From NCBI GenBank assembly GCA_922989275.2, contig OV277863.1, forward strand, positions 19,124,001 to 19,188,000: a stretch of DNA of 64,000 bases. The letters run 5' to 3'. Source of the DNA: Gari tellinella. Taxonomy: Eukaryota; Mollusca; Bivalvia; Cardiida; Psammobiidae. This document shows, one piece after another, positions 21,193 through 32,700 of this stretch; the first letter of the stretch is position 1; each line of letters opens with the position of its first letter. The notes under the pieces are model-generated. The model had not been told where the DNA came from. It ran no database searches and saw only the letters and a list, made by a program, of their open reading frames with translations. A program made the translations under genes and the position numbers.

Positions 21193-22440
21193 TCAGAGAG
21201 ACCAATCCGGCTTGCGTGGCGCTACCAGGACACTTAGTCCCGCCGGCACAGCTCCCTCCAACAATAACTGAGGAGCAGCAGATGGCATGAAGAATCCCCT
21301 AGAAGGGTTGGCAGGATAGCTCCCTCTTAAAAGATGCCAAAGAGGGAGCCTCAGCGGTGCTGGCTGGTAGTCTGTTCCACAGTGGTATATGGTTCTGGGG
21401 GGAAAACTGTACTTAAAGTAGTCTGTAGATGGAGTATACTGCTGAAATCTGAGTTGGTGTGACGATCTAGTCCTGGATGTTACTGGTGTCAAATAGGGAG
21501 ATGCTGGTATGCCTATCAAATGGTTTACAATTTTGTAGAAAATGATCAACTGGGCCTTTTCTCTCCTAGTTCCAAGGGATTCCCAATGCAGATGGTCCAA
21601 CATCTCTGTCAGGCTGCTTGTGTTGCGATATCTGTTGGTCACAAATCGAGCTGCTCTGCGCTGGACCATCTCCAGCTGATGTTCAAGGTCTTTCTGATAA
21701 GGGTTCCAAATTGAGCAACAGTACTCTAAATGGGATCTGACGAGAGTCTTGTAGGCATTTGTCTTTGTGTTCTCTGATGCTCTGTGCAGATTTCTTTTCA
21801 GGAAGCCAAGCATGTTATTGGCTTTTTTAGAAGTCCTGTCAATATGGTTTTTCCAGGCCAGATTTGACTGGATGTCAACACCAAGGTATTTTGTACAGCA
21901 CTCTTCTGCTAGACGTTCTCCTTTCAGGTGGTAATCAAATCTTCTGTAGGTCTTTGATCTTGTCACGCTCAGAACACTGCACTTCTGTGGGTGGAACTCC
22001 ATTCCCCATTTCTGCTCCCAAGCAGCAAGTGCATCCAGGTCTTTCTGTAGTTGTAGTTGATCAGCCTCTGACTTGATCTGTCGATACAATATGCAGTCAT
22101 CAGCAAACAGTCTTGTACTTGAGGAGGCACACTCAGGGAGGTCGTTAATGAAGAGAAGGAAGAGCAATGGGCCCAAAACTGATCCCCGAGGTACCCCACT
22201 CACCACTGGTACTGTCTGCGACGCCTGACCTTCCACAAGTACTTGTTGAGTTCCAGCTGTTAGAAAAGACTGGATCCACCTGTGCGTGTTGCCTCTTATG
22301 CCGTAGTGATGGATTTTTTCAGCAATCGTTTGTGGGGAACCCTGTCAAAGGCTTTGCTGAAGTCTAAAACAATCATATCTGTCTGTGTCCTCTTGTCAGT
22401 GCTGCAGACAACTCATGATACAGTGTCAGTAGTTGGGTTT
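21193..22440 (-). pseudogene. LINE reverse transcriptase, 3' part (jockey/CR1-like)
   Basis: The minus strand encodes the C-terminal half of a non-LTR reverse transcriptase. Motifs in order: DFSKAFDRVPH (about 22345), a one-base frameshift near 22310, then an intact 347-codon frame with GVPRGSVLGPLL, the catalytic LFADDCILY, WGMEFHPQKC and the thumb-like KYLGVDIQSNLAWKNHI, followed by HLEYCCSIWNPYQ. There is no endonuclease domain and the N-terminal RT is missing, so it is a 5'-truncated insertion as usual for LINEs. Clade assignment is by motif resemblance only. Confidence 0.85.
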
Positions 22441-23907
22441 CACAGCTACGCCGGGCACGAAATCAATGCTGGCAGTCCTTATATTTCAGGGCATACATGT
22501 AGATTGTTTTGCCTTCTTTACACTGGTTCGAGTCTCGACCAAAATCATTATTTTCTTTGAAATATATTCAAGTTTTAACATAAATTCTTGTAACTATATA
22601 CATGTAACATTAATACGTGTTTATATAGGCACATGGTATCCATTTAGGCCAAATTGAGTTTTTCAGTCTCTCTAAGTTTGGTCAAGCTACACCATAAGAA
22701 TAAGCTTTAGAAGCGAACCCAAAACCATTCAGAAATGGTTATTTGCAAACAATTTAGATTCTGATCAGACTCCGCGCAATGTTCAGGATCAAAACTGATT
22801 GACAAGCATTCCGATATTACTTCAGTAAATTTATCTAGTTTAAATTTGAGACTGAATAAAAGCAGACTGTTAATAAGAACCTGGCGTAACACAGGCCTGT
22901 TACAGACACTTGTCTACAGTAGACATGACGTCATGACAGTGAACGGTTTGAGCTAGATATGGCATCCAAATTACATGCATTTCATCTAGCAATATCATAA
23001 AACCGAAGATCAAAGCTTTCAATTTGCGCCAAAATATGATCCTTGATCAAATGCACAGATGCTTGAAGTCTGGATAATTATATAATCTATTTTTAACCAT
23101 TCAATATGCCCATCACGACTTGAATAGTGTTGTAAGTGTATCTGCAAACATATTGGATTCTGATCAGGATCCAATCTGTATGACACTCGTCTGTATTTTT
23201 TCAGTTAAAAATCAATAAAGACTAAAATTGTTTATTCGTGCAGGCGACATTTTCAAAAGCAGACGGTATTATGAGGGAAATTGTAACTTAAGCATTCTGC
23301 TGATGTGTAATGGTTAGCGACGATTTTCAGGAATATTGAAAAATGGGTGCAATATGAAATTAGTGATACGCTTTCCTTTTTTCTCCAAATATTCATATAT
23401 ATATATATATATATATATAAAGCCCCACCATCTATAAATATATGACTTCTAAACTAGTAGATTGGGTATAACTGTTGTGTTTTAATTTACGCTATTGGCA
23501 GAAACATTTATATAGATCTAGTCATTTTCTTGAAAACGAATACTAAGCATGCATTACATTTTGTATGTTATTACATATATTATAATAATTAAGAACTTTT
23601 ACTTTTGGTTCACGTCTGAAACTTTAAACGGTAAGTTCATATTTTCAATCAAGTCTAGTCCTGACAAACTCACAAAACGGTAATTGTGTTTCTTTTAGAT
23701 ATTTTTTTCGCGTAGCCACTTCACTGAAAATTCTTTCTTCTTTCTTTTGAATAGAATGCTCAAGAAGCTAGCCCATAGCACTAACTCTATTCCAACTAAT
23801 GGCCAGGGTTATGTCACAAGAGATGGCCAGATTAATGTTTTTTTCATTTAAATGACTATATAGGTATTTTAATCACGCAAGTAACAATGTATGCTAGCAT
23901 TTGACTA
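22441..23907. other. intergenic, worn type II hairpins and an AT repeat
   Basis: Isolated type II hairpins at about 22745-22803 (CAAACAATTTAGATTCTGAT) and 23147-23196 (ATTGGATTCTGATCAGGATC). 23394-23419 is a perfect (AT)n microsatellite. No gene recognised. Confidence 0.5.
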
Positions 23908-24160
23908 TTAACTCATTCGCCCCTGAGTTTTAATGGACAATGTATGTTTCCAATTAAGTCTAGTCCATTTATGACTATTTAGGGTTGTATTTTACAAAAT
24001 AATACAAATTGACAAACAGTGCAGACCCTGATCAGAGGGCTCCTGCAGGAGCCCTCTGATCAGGGTCTACACTGTTTGCATAGGACAAATGGTATCTTCA
24101 CAGGTACATTACCGGTATTATTAAATCACGAGTATACTCGTCACTAGGGTTCAATGCTTT
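23908..24160. mobile_element. MITE family C copy
   Basis: TTAA 23908-23911, start TTAACTCATTCGCCCCTGAG. The core is a type II palindrome with a CTCCTGCAGGAG centre (about 24013-24078), then CACGAGTATACTCGTC. The right terminus degrades after GGGTTCAATGC. Confidence 0.75.
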
Positions 24161-24309
24161 TCTGCAGTCTCTGATCAGACAACTCCCGAAGGAACCATCC
24201 GACCAGGTCTACCTTGTTAGCAATAGTTATTGGATAAAGTGTATTCTTCCTAGGAATAAATGAATGAATGGTGTTTTACGGCCCATCGACACAAAGTAAA
24301 GGGGGTGTA

Positions 24310-24555
24310 CAGTGGAGAATCTGTTATTCTTTCCCGTTTAAACGCAAACGTACGCAAACGCAAAGCACTAAAACGTAGAAAAGAAAAACTTTTGGACAAT
24401 TCTGATAATTCTTGTTTATCTTGGTGGCAAACAGTTTGGAGCCTGATCAGACGCCGGGTTATCCGGCGTCTGATCTAGCTCCAAACTGTTTGAAATAGAA
24501 ATAATAGTTTTAGCGTAAACGCGTTTATTGGGAAAGAATAACAGATTCTCCACTG
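24310..24555. mobile_element. MITE family D copy, 246 bp
   Basis: Flanked by TA (24308-24309, 24556-24557), ends CAGTGGAGAATCTGTTATTC and inverse. The type II core centre is CCGGGTTATCCGG. Same orientation and length as 17892-18137. Confidence 0.9.
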
Positions 24556-24654
24556 TATACTGGTCGCTGGGGTTGAATGTGTCAGCACTACTCTGTAGGA
24601 CCTCAAGTAAATAATAATTTATTATGCATTTGTAAGCAGTAAGACCATGACAAC

Positions 24655-24830
24655 TTCTTAAAATCCGATAGCAAACAGTTTTGAGTATGATCAGACCCTG
24701 GGTCAGCGTCTGATCTGGCTCAAAACTGATTGCAGTGAATATAATTGTTTACCACAAGTCTTAATTGGTATGTCTGATCTGGATCAAAACCGGTTGCAAT
24801 GGAAATAAGTGTTTTGTCACAAACACTCTT
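24655..24830. repeat. isolated type II hairpin fragments
   Basis: GCAAACAGTTTTGAGTATGA...GCGTCTGATCTGGCTCAAAACTG (24661-24733) and a second half-copy TCTGATCTGGATCAAAAC at 24773-24790. No element ends located. Confidence 0.5.
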
Positions 24831-24910
24831 TACCAAATGACAACTAAGGCGAATAACTCGAGTATGCCTGTTAAAAGTAATTTGTATAGTTGTCTATCTT
24901 GACACAAAAT

Positions 24911-25118
24911 TTAACCATTATCATGCTAAGCGTGGCTTATCTAATATCTGCAAACAGTTTGGATTTAGATCAGACGCCCTCTGATCTGGATTCAAAACTG
25001 TTTGCCACTCAAATTCATAGTTTCATCAATTTAAAAAAATATATAATATGTATGCAATTTTTACATATTCTGCAGTTCATGTTTGAAGCAGATGACAATT
25101 CAGCAGGATGAAGGTTAA
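24911..25118. mobile_element. MITE family L copy (TTAA type)
   Basis: Start TTAACCATTATCATGCT, end inverse AGCAGGATGAAGGTTAA, TTAA 24911-24914 and 25115-25118. The core is a shortened type II palindrome (CAAACAGTTTGGATTTAGAT). Its right TTAA is also the left TTAA of the next element. Confidence 0.75.
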
Positions 25119-25328
25119 CCCTTAGCCCGCCAAATAAATTGTCGTCTGCTATATTTCTCGTCTGCTTCAAGTTTCAAAGTGCTTCAAAGTTGCTCAAAAT
25201 TGCTGAAAATGTTGTCCGAGTGTCAAACAGCTTGGATCCGGATGAGACGCCGAGTAACTCGGCGTCTCATCCGGATCCAAACTGTTTGCATATGGAGCTA
25301 TAGTCGTGACTGGCAGGCTAAGGGTTAA
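25115..25328. mobile_element. MITE family K copy (TTAA type)
   Basis: Ends TTAACCCTTAGCCCGCC and inverse GGCAGGCTAAGGGTTAA with TTAA 25115-25118 and 25325-25328. The core at 25224-25290 is an almost perfect type II palindrome (CAAACAGCTTGGATCCGGAT arm, centre CCGAGTAACTCGG). Confidence 0.8.
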
Positions 25329-25372
25329 TGCCTAAAGTTGGGGAAAACTGAACTGTGGAGCCTTGTACAAAG

Positions 25373-25590
25373 TTAAAGCAATTCACTTTATTCTATAGCC
25401 TGTATCTAGTGTTGAAGATATGTGACCACATAAAGCAGGTTAAAGAAAAGCAGAATGCACCTAAAGGCATATTCTGCTTTACTTTCAGCCTGCTTTAAGC
25501 TACCATCTGCTAGGATATATGAAGTATGTCTCTGGTTGCATAAAATGGAATCATTTTCTTCAGTGGAGGAATAAATTAATGGTGAAAATC
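25373..25590. mobile_element. MITE family A copy, worn
   Basis: Block order of family A is retained (ATAGCCTGTATCTAGTGTTG, type I core, TACCATCTGCTAGGATATA, TTCTTCAGTGGAGGAATAAAT) but the ends have decayed and the TTAA sites are uncertain. Confidence 0.65.
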
Positions 25591-25797
25591 TCAAGCAACT
25601 TGGTTGAAAGGGACAAAGATATAATTAGTAAAAGACTGGCTAAAATTGCACATTAGAAGATACAAGTTGCTTAAAGTACAATGTTTGCATATCATTCTTG
25701 GGTGTTACTTTAGTAATATTTCCACAATCTGTCGCATACAATGTTTCATCAATTTGGCAACACTTGAAATAAGCACAACATAAATTATGGTCTTGTA

Positions 25798-26043
25798 CAG
25801 TGGAGAATGTGTTATTCTTTCCCAATAAACGCGTTTACACGAAAACTATTATTTGCAGTGCAAACAGTTTGGAGCCAGATCAGACGCCGGGTAACCCGGC
25901 GTCTGATCAGGCTCCAAACTGTTTGCCACCAAGATAAACATGAAATATCAGAATTGTCCAAAAGTTGTTCTTTTCTACGTTTTAGTGTTTTGCGTTTGCG
26001 TACGTTTGCGTTTAAACGGGAAAGAACAACAGATTCCCCACTG
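25798..26043. mobile_element. MITE family D copy, 246 bp, inverted
   Basis: TA at 25796-25797 and 26044-26045, with the family D blocks in reverse order. The type II core centre is CCGGGTAACCCGG. Its length is identical to the other three complete copies. Confidence 0.9.
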
Positions 26044-26146
26044 TAGACAGGTGACGGCTTTATCCAAGACAGAAGTAATGCAGAAAGCTCGTCACACCTT
26101 TATCTTGCATTAAGAAGCAACCTTTCTTTAAAAGTCCCAATTCTGT

Positions 26147-26396
26147 TTAACCCATTACACCATAGCCTGTTTCTAGTTTTGGAGACAGATTACCATTTAA
26201 AGCAGGTTGAAAGTAAGCAGAATACACCTTCAAGTGTATTCAGCTTTACTTTCAGCCTGCTTTTAGCTAACCTCTGTCAGGATATAGAAAATAATTCTTA
26301 TAATGCATATTCATTACTGCATAAATTAGAACTATTTTCTTCAGTAGTGGAACAATTAGAGGCATAAAAAGACTTATTTATGGGGTAATGGGTTAA
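26147..26396. mobile_element. MITE family A copy, complete, 250 bp
   Basis: TTAA 26147-26150 and 26393-26396, ends TTAACCCATTACACCATAG and TATGGGGTAATGGGTTAA. The core palindrome is worn (a base lost in the left arm, AAGTAAGCAG). Confidence 0.85.
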
Positions 26397-26632
26397 AAGG
26401 TTTATCATTCAAGAGGGGGAGTGCCGCAAATCTATTCTCAGTTGCTGACCTTTGGATGGGATAAAGACCATAAGTCAATTTATAACAACTGTAGGTAAAT
26501 TTCTTTGTTGTATTTTATTCCCTTCCTCATCTGTAAATAAACACATTATGATAACACTAGGTGTAATAATAAAGACAGATAGTTGGAGTTATAGTATATC
26601 TCTTTGAGCAACCAATTAGTAAAGGAGAATAG

Positions 26633-26818
26633 TCAACCCTAACAACGATTATACTTGTCATTAACAAATAGTGTACATGTGACAAGTACAATTGTCCTAG
26701 GCAAACAGTGCAGACCCAGATCAGAGGGCTCCTTAAGGAGCCCTCTGATCTGGGTCTGCACTGTTTGTCAGATTGCAATATATTGTTAAAATCAACTGTA
26801 AATAGTCAAGAATAGAAT
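26633..26818. mobile_element. MITE family C-like copy, partial, inverted
   Basis: Right-end blocks (CAACCCTAACAACGA..ATACTTGTCATT) then a clean type II palindrome (26699-26769, centre CTCCTTAAGGAG), then AAATCAACTGTAAATAGTC. The far end is missing. A separate hairpin-like stretch follows at 26825-26910. Confidence 0.65.
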
Positions 26819-26995
26819 AAAACAAAAGTAATGCGACAAGTTCTGAAAGGAACTTTCTACATAACATGTACTTTAGGAACTTTATGCATTACTTTTGTCC
26901 TGCATTAAATAAAAGTCCACTGTTATGTTAGGTAACAAATTTATCTTTTGAGGTGATTTTGTACCCCTAGCTTTACAGTTGTTTCAGTATATAAG

Positions 26996-28214
26996 CAGGG
27001 TTGGGTTTTTGCCGGCAAAAACTAGTTTTTTCCTTGCCAGTGGCAAAAACTGAAAAAAACCGGCAAAAACTGGAAATAACCGGCAAAAATGGCAAAAACC
27101 TAAAACAATGAATATATCAGGGTGAAAAATAAATCTTGGGATGTTTTCAACTAGCTTTATTTTAATATCAGTCATCAAAATTATGCCTTATATTTATAAA
27201 AGTGGAACAGTAATAATAACTTGGCTACAAATGAGAATGAGGAAAAAAACTCAAATGAATTTTATTTCTCAATAATGTTGCAAACAACTAACTACTTATT
27301 GGAATTGTTAGAGACAACCTGTAAGAAGTACTGTAGTCACAAACTAAACAGGATTCAATGGAGAATTAAGGAGTTTAGATTTTGATTATTTCTCATCTGA
27401 GTTTCTTAACATGTAAAAAAAAATGAAAGAAGTGTAATAGCACAACATAATTACTGGTGGTAAACTTTGTAAATATATTTTAACTGATCCATCAGTTCTC
27501 CAGCTCCACTGAGTCTCTTATAACATTCTGTAACAGAACACAAGTTTTCCTGCTTTTTATATTCCAAGCCAGGACTAAGTTTTGTCTGAATGTTACTTCA
27601 ATTTACTAAAGTTAGAAAACACCCTTTCCATAAAAGCAGAACTTGCAGGAAATTAACACTTACAGTAGGGTACATTCTGCTTTACTTTCAGCCTGTTTTA
27701 CTCATTTCCATTAACTATGGCTGTGTATTGTGCATTCTTCTGACACTTGACACTTATGCATTGGCATGTCCACAATACACAACCACTGCCCACACACTTC
27801 AGTGCATGTGCCTTAAGGTGTAAACCTGTTAAGAAGAGTAACCTGCTAAAAGGGTTTATTAAAATTCAGCTTTTGCCATTCAGTTTCTTTAGTTTTTGCC
27901 ACCCAGTGTCTTATAGTTTTTGCCACTAAGAATTTTCAGTTTTTGCCACCCAGTTTTTTCCTTGTTGGTTTTACTCAATACACAACCGCTGCCCACCCAC
28001 TTCAGTGCATGTGCCTAAAGGTGTTAACCTGTTAAGAAGAGTAACCTGCTAAAAGGGTTTATTTAAATTCAGTTTTTACTACCCAGTGTCTTTAGTTTTT
28101 GCCTCTAAATTATTTTAGTTTTTGCCAGTTTTTGCCACCCAGTTTTTTCCTTGCCGTTTTTTTCCGGTTTTTTCCATGGTTTTTTCCACCCTTGGCAAAA
28201 ACTTGCCAACCCTG
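26996..28214. mobile_element. hAT-type element, 1.2 kb, perfect 8-bp duplication
   Basis: Ends CAGGGTTGGGTTTTTGCC and inverse CAGGGTTGGCAAGTTTTTGC are flanked by identical TATATAAG at 26988-26995 and 28215-28222. CAGGG termini with 8-bp duplications are characteristic of hAT elements. No transposase. Both ends hold many copies of GGCAAAAAC/GTTTTTGCC; an internal ~110-bp block occurs twice (about 27770-27880 and 27977-28080). Confidence 0.85.
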
Positions 28215-29101
28215 TATATAAGCATCATTTTTAGCTGTAAAGTCCAATTTGTATTGAATTATTGAACTTGTTTGCATATTTCAACAGTTACCGTAGAATA
28301 CTACAACTTGGGACACCATGCGTAACTGCTGTAATTAGCATAAAATTGGAACAAATTGCTTATATCACAGTAATTTTACAAAAAGGTGCAAACTGCATGG
28401 CAAACAGTAGAACCTGATCAGACTGTCAGGAGCAGTCTGATCAGGGTCTACACATTTTGCTCAGACTTGTACGTCCCAATACTTAGGATCATTACGTCAT
28501 AGACTGAACACAAACAGAAGACTCTAAGTAACAGCAAAATAAATTGACCAATGGCAGCACACATTTTGACTAGGCAACTACATTCATTAGAATTATGTAT
28601 GAATTGTGTTTAATGAATTCACTTTTGCATTGGATACACAGTAACTAAGTTGGTCCCTGAGATAAAACAGGGGTCTGTATACCTACTTAAAAACTACTTC
28701 CTAAGGAGGCCTAATCCGGGTCTAAACTGTGTGTAAATGTCTTAAATACAGGTTTTCAGTTTTGAAAGGTTAAAGTTTAATGTATTTATATTCTTAAATT
28801 AAACGTTGCTAAGCTCAGCCTATATGCAAAAGTCTTTGATCTATGATAATCTACAAACTTAACTTAGAAAGAATCACAATATATATAAATATGTAGCACT
28901 TGATGCTTTAGTAATGGCATACACTGTGACCCATAGCGAAACAATCAAAGAGCCAAGTATGAAACAATCAAGCGTCAATAGCTCAATTACTATTTATCCA
29001 TAACTCTTCAGATCAATTTGGACAACTGGAGCTCACTTGAGTAGAACATATCAATACAGTATATCATAGTTAAAATGTGGCTTTGCCATGTTTTAACTTT
29101 G
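28215..29101. other. downstream of ACADL, no gene; one type II hairpin
   Basis: Holds an isolated type II hairpin at about 28395-28465 (CAGTAGAACCTGATCAGACT, centre GTCAGGAGCAG) and a half-copy near 28690-28735. Otherwise AT-rich spacer. Confidence 0.45.
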
Positions 29102-29259
29102 AAATATGGGTAACTTTGACTTAACCCATTACCCAATAAATACAATTATTTATGCCTTTAATTTATTCATGCACTGAAGAAAATATGGGTAACTTTGACT
29201 TAACCCATTACCCAATAAATACAATTATTTATGCCTTTAATTTATTCATGCACTGAAGA
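29102..29259. repeat. recent 79-bp tandem duplication
   Basis: The segment from ATGGGTAACTTTGACTTAAC to CACTGAAGAAAAT occurs twice back to back with period 79 bp (TTAA at 29121 and 29200) and essentially no differences. It duplicates the left end of a family A MITE. Confidence 0.85.
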
Positions 29260-29449
29260 AAATGGTTCCACTTTTTAGTCATGAATATACATCTTATGAA
29301 ATATTTTCTATATTCTAGCAGATGGTAGCTTAAAGCAGGCTGAAAGTAAAGCAGAACGTGCCTTAAGGCACATTCTGCTTTACTTTCAACCTGCTTTAAG
29401 TGGTCTCCTATCTTCAATACTAGAAATAGGCTATATGGTAATGTGTTAA
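29121..29449. mobile_element. MITE family A copy with duplicated left end
   Basis: Starts TTAACCCATTACCCAATAAA and ends GGTAATGTGTTAA (TTAA 29446-29449), with a type I palindrome at about 29331-29400. Minus-strand AATAAA motifs inside it lie downstream of the ACADL stop and could serve as poly(A) signals, which is inference. Confidence 0.8.
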
Positions 29450-29589
29450 GCCAGTTCGAATTATTGAGGTTTGACAGTATTCACACTCACTAAAATTATG
29501 GCTTCTTTTGTTAATATCATATTAATATTTGGTATAAAAAGAAAAAGAGATGGTTATCACAGTGTTATAAATTCCTATCCTTCTGTTGC

Positions 29590-29764
29590 CTAGGAAACAA
29601 TTTTACGGGCAATCAGTTCTTTCATGATCTCATTGGAACCACCATAGATGGGCTGAACCCTGGCATCTACAAACGCCCGGGCAATTGGATACTCCCACAT
29701 AAAGCCCCAGCCGCCATGCATTTGAAGGCACTGGGTGGCCACTTTGTTCTGAAGATCACTGCAC
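29590..29764 (-). CDS. ACADL: ACADL last coding exon
   Basis: Acceptor TTATTTACAG precedes 29764; the first base completes Trp (TG|G). The exon encodes CSDLQNKVATQCLQMHGGWG, then FMWEYPIARAFVDARVQPIY and GGSNEIMKELIARKIVS, ending in TAG at 29590-29592. It contains the second acyl-CoA dehydrogenase signature and the C-terminal helix near the FAD of the partner subunit. The end (KIVS) is a few residues shorter than the human form. Confidence 0.95.
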
Positions 29765-32700
29765 CTGTAAATAACAAAAAAAAAATCTTTAATACCCATT
29801 ACTCCATAAATAAACCTTCAAATATTTTTCAAATTTAAATATTAAAATAATACATGTATATTTCGGTCAAAGAGAAATGTATCTAAACGTTGGACAGAAA
29901 GAAGTATGCACAAATTTCATTTTGCACCTTTAAGGAGTCATAAGGACGCTGGTGACATGATTAAATCATAAATGAACGCCCTTTGTAGTTCCAATTTATA
30001 CAATCATGAATATGCATCAACAGAAATACATTCTCTATTTTAAAAGACGGTAGCTTAAAGCAAATTGAAAGATAAATAGAATGGGCCTGAGGGCTTTACT
30101 TTCAATCTGCTTGAAGTGGTAACGGTACCTGTCTTCAAACCTAGAGACTGGCTATGGGTGAAGGCTGAAGACCTAAATTGACGACCTTGGAAAACAATTT
30201 AGATCCATATCAGGCCTTTATAAATGTGTGGCTTGATCAGGATTCAAACTGCTTATCACTTGCATCTAATTTCTTTACATGTAATAAAGAGCAAGCCAAT
30301 TTCATAATTTTAGAAAACATAGTTTACAGAACAACTAAATACACATTTAGGTTGTTTCCATGCTCAGGATTGGACATATTGATGCTTTTTTCAAGACTTT
30401 GAACTGTACTTCTTTACCCGTAACTCATTACCCCATAGCCTTTTTCTAATATTGAATATAGATGACCATTTAAAGCAGGTTGAAAGTAAAGTAGAATGCG
30501 CCTTCTACTTTACTTTCATCCTGCTATAAGCTAATATTTGCTTGGATATAAAAAATATTTCTGATGGTACATATTCATTGTTGTATCAAATGAAACTATT
30601 TTCTTCTGTGGAGGAATTAGTGAAAGGCGTACTTATGGGGTAATTGGTAAAATAACTTTAATTTTTGGAGGTATCACACCTACTTTGTTGGCACTTGTGA
30701 GCTGGTTTGATGTGTCACTTGATGCTGCAAGTCACATAAACTGGAGAGAAGTGTTGTGTACAACGGGGGGTATCTGTTTTATTTTCATCTTGTTTAAAGC
30801 AACCTATTGTATTTCAAAATTGTTGATACCTAAAACTTCATTGATTTTGGGCTATGAATGACAATCAAACAAGACTTTGTGAAACTCACCAAAATTTAGC
30901 CATAGAGGCAGACTCTGAGTCTAGGCCTTTGTCGTTGTGAATTCTTAGACAGTTGTCAACAAACGCTCTCCCTACACACACATCTGTCTTTATTTCTGCC
31001 AACTTGTGTTGAATTGTCTGAAAGAAAATAAGAGTTTGTGATTATGTAGAGACAGATATGTATTTTTGTAAACCACAATGTGTGTACCTAGCCATTTGCC
31101 TGTAAGTGATCCCACTACTTTCATCCTTGTTTAAGCACAATCTACTAGGAAAAAGAAATATGTGTTATTGGACATAGTCATCACAGTATAATATGTAACA
31201 ATTTTCTTTAGTTGAGAAATAAAGTAAAGATTAAAAATGTGTATTTATGAGGTAATGGGTTAACACTTTGAACCCTAGTCCCGCCTATAGGCGTCTTTTT
31301 CAAACAGTATACATGTGAATAGTACACTTGTCCTGTGCAAACAGTGAAGACCCAGATCAGAGGGCTCCGAAAGGAGCCCTCTGATCAGGGTCTTCACTGT
31401 TTGTCATAATGCCAAACATTGACAAAAACAACCCTTAAAAGTTAGAAATGGACTAGACTAAAATGGAAACTGGAATTTTCCATTTATAGTTTCAGGGAGG
31501 AAAGAGTTAATCAAACAAAAGGGCCTTGAAGACCTTGATATTACTCACCTGCTGTAATGAAGCCTAATACTTTCACCCATAATCAAAACAAGCTTAATCT
31601 AAATCCATTCGAATTTTATCAAACTTTATTCAAATTTTCCACACTAGTTAAAGTGTAAACAATACTAAATAAAGTGCTTTCTAGCATATCTGAACCAAAT
31701 CTATGGCAGATAACCAGGGCTCCAGATAAAAGGAAGTAAACTGAACAAACCCAACATTTCCTTACTTAATTCAGTACCAAATCCTATAGTGCAACTACTC
31801 ATTAGTATCGTCTCTTTGAGACGATTCTATTGAGTAGTGACACCATAGGGTTTAATACAGAAATAAAGATTTTAGTTTTTGGCTTAGAGTGTAAACACTG
31901 GCATTTTCAACACGTCAAGGGCAGATTACTCAAGATTACATGACCTAATGTCAACCATAATGGAACTCTTTCGAGAAATTATGGTCATATACAATCTGAG
32001 CAAGTTTGGATAAAAATTGTGACCTCTAGAGTGTTACACTAAAATTGTCGACACCAGTCATACAAGGATTGCAAAAGCTTACCCGGTCTGAGCAAGCTCA
32101 TGTGAGCTAAAAACCATCCATCTTGATGATTATTAGATCTATCTTTCCATTTGTCACTCACTATGTAGTGTGTCCAAAGCCATTAAAATTAAATGCACAT
32201 GTAGCACCTCTCTTAATGAAGCTCTGCAATGCAGAGTCTGCATTAACCATTTCCAAATGGACAGTGATGCAGAAACAGTAAAACCTCTCCATTACGACAA
32301 GTAATTGTGATCATTATTAAGTGTTTACGACAGGTGACTGCTTAAAACAAGGTGACAGTAAAACAGAAAGCTAAAAGAGCTTCCTGCTTTACTGTCACCG
32401 TCGCTTTGAGCTGTCACCTGTTTTTTTAAACAACCAATTATCCTTCACTTTAATAGTCGTAACAATGAGGTTTTACTGTATATGTACCCCGGTAATTTAA
32501 AGTTTTAACAGTTAAATATTGCTAATTTCAAAATTCTATATTCAATATTTTCAGTAGAGTTGTTTTAACAGATTTCTTTGACTCAGTTGACAATGACTCA
32601 GTTGACAACATTCATACCTGAGGCTGTATAATAAATTTATATTAATTTTATAATAAACCTGTCACTTGAAAAGTCTGGCATTTAGCAGTTTTGACAACAT

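Noticed and set aside
22282..22657. plus-strand frames opposite the LINE
   Set aside because: Antisense shadows of the reverse transcriptase and its upstream sequence.
8787..26769. CRISPR-like array of palindromic repeats
   Set aside because: The palindromes are dispersed, lie inside separately bounded MITEs with target duplications and lack regular spacers; the DNA is eukaryotic.
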